From positions 764,501 through 828,500 of the forward strand of contig CAXHUQ010000601.1 in NCBI GenBank assembly GCA_964020085.1: DNA of 64,000 bases, given 5' to 3'. A program made the position numbers and the translations under genes. A model generated the notes under the pieces. It was not told the DNA's origin and searched no databases. It saw nothing but the letters and a program-made list of their open reading frames with translations. The first letter of the stretch is position 1. The number at the start of each line of letters is the position of its first letter. Origin of the DNA: Micromussa lordhowensis (Eukaryota > Cnidaria > Anthozoa > Scleractinia > Lobophylliidae). This document shows positions 63,217 to 64,000 of this stretch, in pieces.

Positions 63217-63290
63217 TTCTGCAAAGTTGCGACCAGGTGAAAGTCCTGCAGAAAGAAGGCCAAAAAATAGACCCTGGCGCAAATGCAATT

Positions 63291-64000
63291 ATCTCTTAAT
63301 TAGAATGCGCTTGAAGTGCCAACATAGCACAAAAGTTTGCAGCAAACCACGGCTCCCTAAGTGCCCGTAAAGCCGAGCTATGGCAAATTTGGCTAGTACA
63401 CCCTCAGCGCGCATTTTCTGAAATTCTGCAAAGTTGCGACCAGGGGAAAGTCCTGCAGAAAGAAGGCCAGAAAAAAACACCCTGGCGCAAATGCCATCAT
63501 CTCTTAATTAGAATGCACTTAAAGTGCCAACATAGCACAACATTTTGCAGCAAACCGCGGCTCCCTAAGTGCCCGTAAAGTTGAGGTATGGCAAATTTGG
63601 CAAGGACACCCTCAGCGCGCATTTTCTGAAATTCTGCAAAGTTGCGACCAGGGGAAAGTCCTGCAGAAAGAAGGCCACAAGAAACACCCTGGCGCAAATG
63701 CCATCATCTCTTAATTAGAATGCGCTTGAAGTGCCTACATAGCACAAAAGTTTGCAGCAAACCGCGGCTCCCTAAGTGCCCGTAAAGCCGAGCTATGGCA
63801 AATTTGGCTAGTACACCCTCAGCGCGCATTTTCTGAAATTCTGCAAAGTTGCGACCAGGGGAAAGTCCTGCAGAAAGAAGGCCAGAAAAAACACCCTGGC
63901 GCAAATGCCATCATCTCTTTATTAGAATGCACTTGAAGTGCCAACATAGCACAACATTTTACAGCAAACCGCGGCTCCCTAAGTGCCCGTAAAGTTGAGC
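63291..64000. repeat. Module S, cycle III (cut by window edge)
   Basis: Three and a half monomers with AATGCGCTTGAAG, CACAAAAGTTTGC, GGCTAGTACACCC and GTAAAGTTGAG. It resembles 8731-9240 at offset 54556-54764, with one extra monomer of the 40750 type (GTTGAGGTATGGC). Confidence 0.65.

Larger units (their letters stand above)
63082..63288 (+). repeat. Representative class A monomer (207 bp)
   Basis: Used here as the phase reference; offset 1 is base 63082. Landmarks are TAATTA at offsets 9-14, a 13-bp dyad at 19-31, a second dyad at 48-58, CCGCGG at 59-64, CAAATTTG at 96-103, GCGCGC at 119-124, TTTCTGAAA at 127-135, CTGCAG at 165-170 and an A-tract at about 181-186. AAGTGCC occurs twice, at the end of the first dyad and about 45 bp further on. 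In most other class A copies GCCAG and CTGGC flank the A-tract as 5-bp inverted arms; in this copy the left arm is GCCAA. The phase is arbitrary. Confidence 0.9.
60166..63290. repeat. Module R, cycle III
   Basis: Same subtype order as 6871-8730 (CGCCCTGACGC, CAGTACGC, AATACCCTTAAAG, CAGCGCCTATTTTC, CCGAGGTATGG, GTGTCAAC). It contains a 1043-bp tandem duplication and hence two monomers with the 12-bp internal duplication (61485 and 62528). Confidence 0.7.
1..64000. repeat. Satellite DNA array, ~207-bp monomer, ~309 head-to-tail copies
   Basis: One motif set recurs every 206-208 bp across the whole window, always in the same order and orientation. Examples are GCCGAGCTATGG, GCGCGCATTTTCTGAAATTC, CCTGCAGAAAGAAGGCC and CAACATAGCACAAC. 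Monomers differ by scattered substitutions and short indels, with indels concentrated in the A-tract and in the AAAGAAGG segment. Many copies carry CTGCAG, CCGCGG and GCGCGC, so PstI, SacII or BssHII digestion should give a ladder of about 207 bp. No inversion, gene or transposable element interrupts the array. Long homogeneous arrays of nucleosome-sized units are typical of eukaryotic centromeric or pericentromeric heterochromatin; that assignment here is inference. The family name and species are unknown to me. Confidence 0.97.

Noticed and set aside
63246..63251. Periodic PstI, SacII and BssHII sites as functional elements
   Set aside because: They are simply short palindromes in the monomer consensus. 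They are useful for ladder digests, but nothing suggests a separate biological role.
656..63904. Hundreds of 62-70 residue minus-strand open frames with nearly the same sequence
   Set aside because: They repeat with the satellite period, most lack ATG and open only at TTG, and they are broken by 1-bp indels (AAAGAGGCC, A-tract changes) without compensation. Overlapping plus-strand frames are equally conserved. All of this is expected of a 207-bp repeat and gives no evidence of coding.
1..64000. CENP-B box
   Set aside because: The nearest match, CCCGTAAAGCCGAGC, has a wrong spacing between the CCCG and CGA parts and lacks the required central base when compared with the essential positions of the CENP-B box. 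No other segment comes closer.
1..64000. CRISPR array
   Set aside because: Repeats are about 207 bp, contiguous and without unique spacers; no cas-like gene is present.
1..64000. Array of tRNA-derived SINEs or 5S genes
   Set aside because: The closest resemblance to a Pol III B box is GTTGCGACC, which fails at key positions. There is no A box at suitable spacing, no poly-A or T-run end, and no target-site duplications.
1..64000. Transposon or retrovirus-like element within the array
   Set aside because: Every stretch longer than about 50 bp can be assigned to the satellite monomer. No terminal repeats, polymerase or integrase sequence is seen.
1..64000. Bacterial or phage origin
   Set aside because: A 64-kb pure 207-bp tandem array with nested higher-order structure and no genes is not known from bacteria or phages; it is typical of eukaryotic heterochromatin.

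Overview
The whole 64-kb window is one satellite DNA array. About 309 head-to-tail copies of a monomer of about 207 bp (usually 206-208) run from the first base to the last, all in the same orientation. I see no protein-coding gene, rRNA, tRNA, transposon, CRISPR array or other unique-sequence island. Homogeneous tandem repeats on this scale point to a eukaryotic chromosome, probably centromeric, pericentromeric or other constitutive heterochromatin. I do not recognise the monomer as a named family and cannot assign a species. A length of 207 bp is close to one nucleosome plus linker, which is common for centromere-type satellites, but nothing in the sequence proves centromere function.

Two monomer classes occur. 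Nearly everything is class A (anchors GCACTT-n-AAGTGC, TTTGC-n-GCAAA, CCGCGG, CAAATTTG, GCGCGC, CTGCAG and a short A-tract, in that order). A divergent class B fills 1-557 and about 27550-28434. Class A monomers fall into subtypes with diagnostic variants, grouped here into modules P, Q, R, S, T, U, V and W (names used only in this answer).

The modules recur in a fixed order, giving a very long super-higher-order repeat. Cycle I (1 to about 27549) reads B-P-Q-R-S-T-U-V-W-P'. Cycle II (about 27550 to 52735) reads B-P-Q-P-Q-R-S-T-U-V-U-V-W. Cycle III (about 52736 to the end) reads P-V-W-P-Q-R-S and is cut by the window edge. Base 1 aligns with base 27879, so the super-period is about 25-28 kb, or about 120-135 monomers.

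Smaller segmental tandem duplications are nested inside the cycles: 4343 bp (13290-21975), 2285 bp (about 7390-11960), 2265 bp (about 51335-55835), 2069/1864 bp (about 2940-6870), 1656 bp (about 56500-59811), 1035 bp (about 37700-39770), 1043 bp (about 60712-62800) and 620 bp trimers (about 15370-16610, 19713-20953, 48190-49430). Several edges lie inside a monomer and leave chimeric monomers, as expected from unequal crossover or break-induced replication between misaligned repeats.

The many 62-135 residue open frames are by-products of the repeat: 207 is 3 x 69, so a frame that is open in one monomer stays open in most. I do not annotate them as genes. Module edges were set by eye from diagnostic variants and should be read as accurate to about half a monomer unless a tighter bracket is given.
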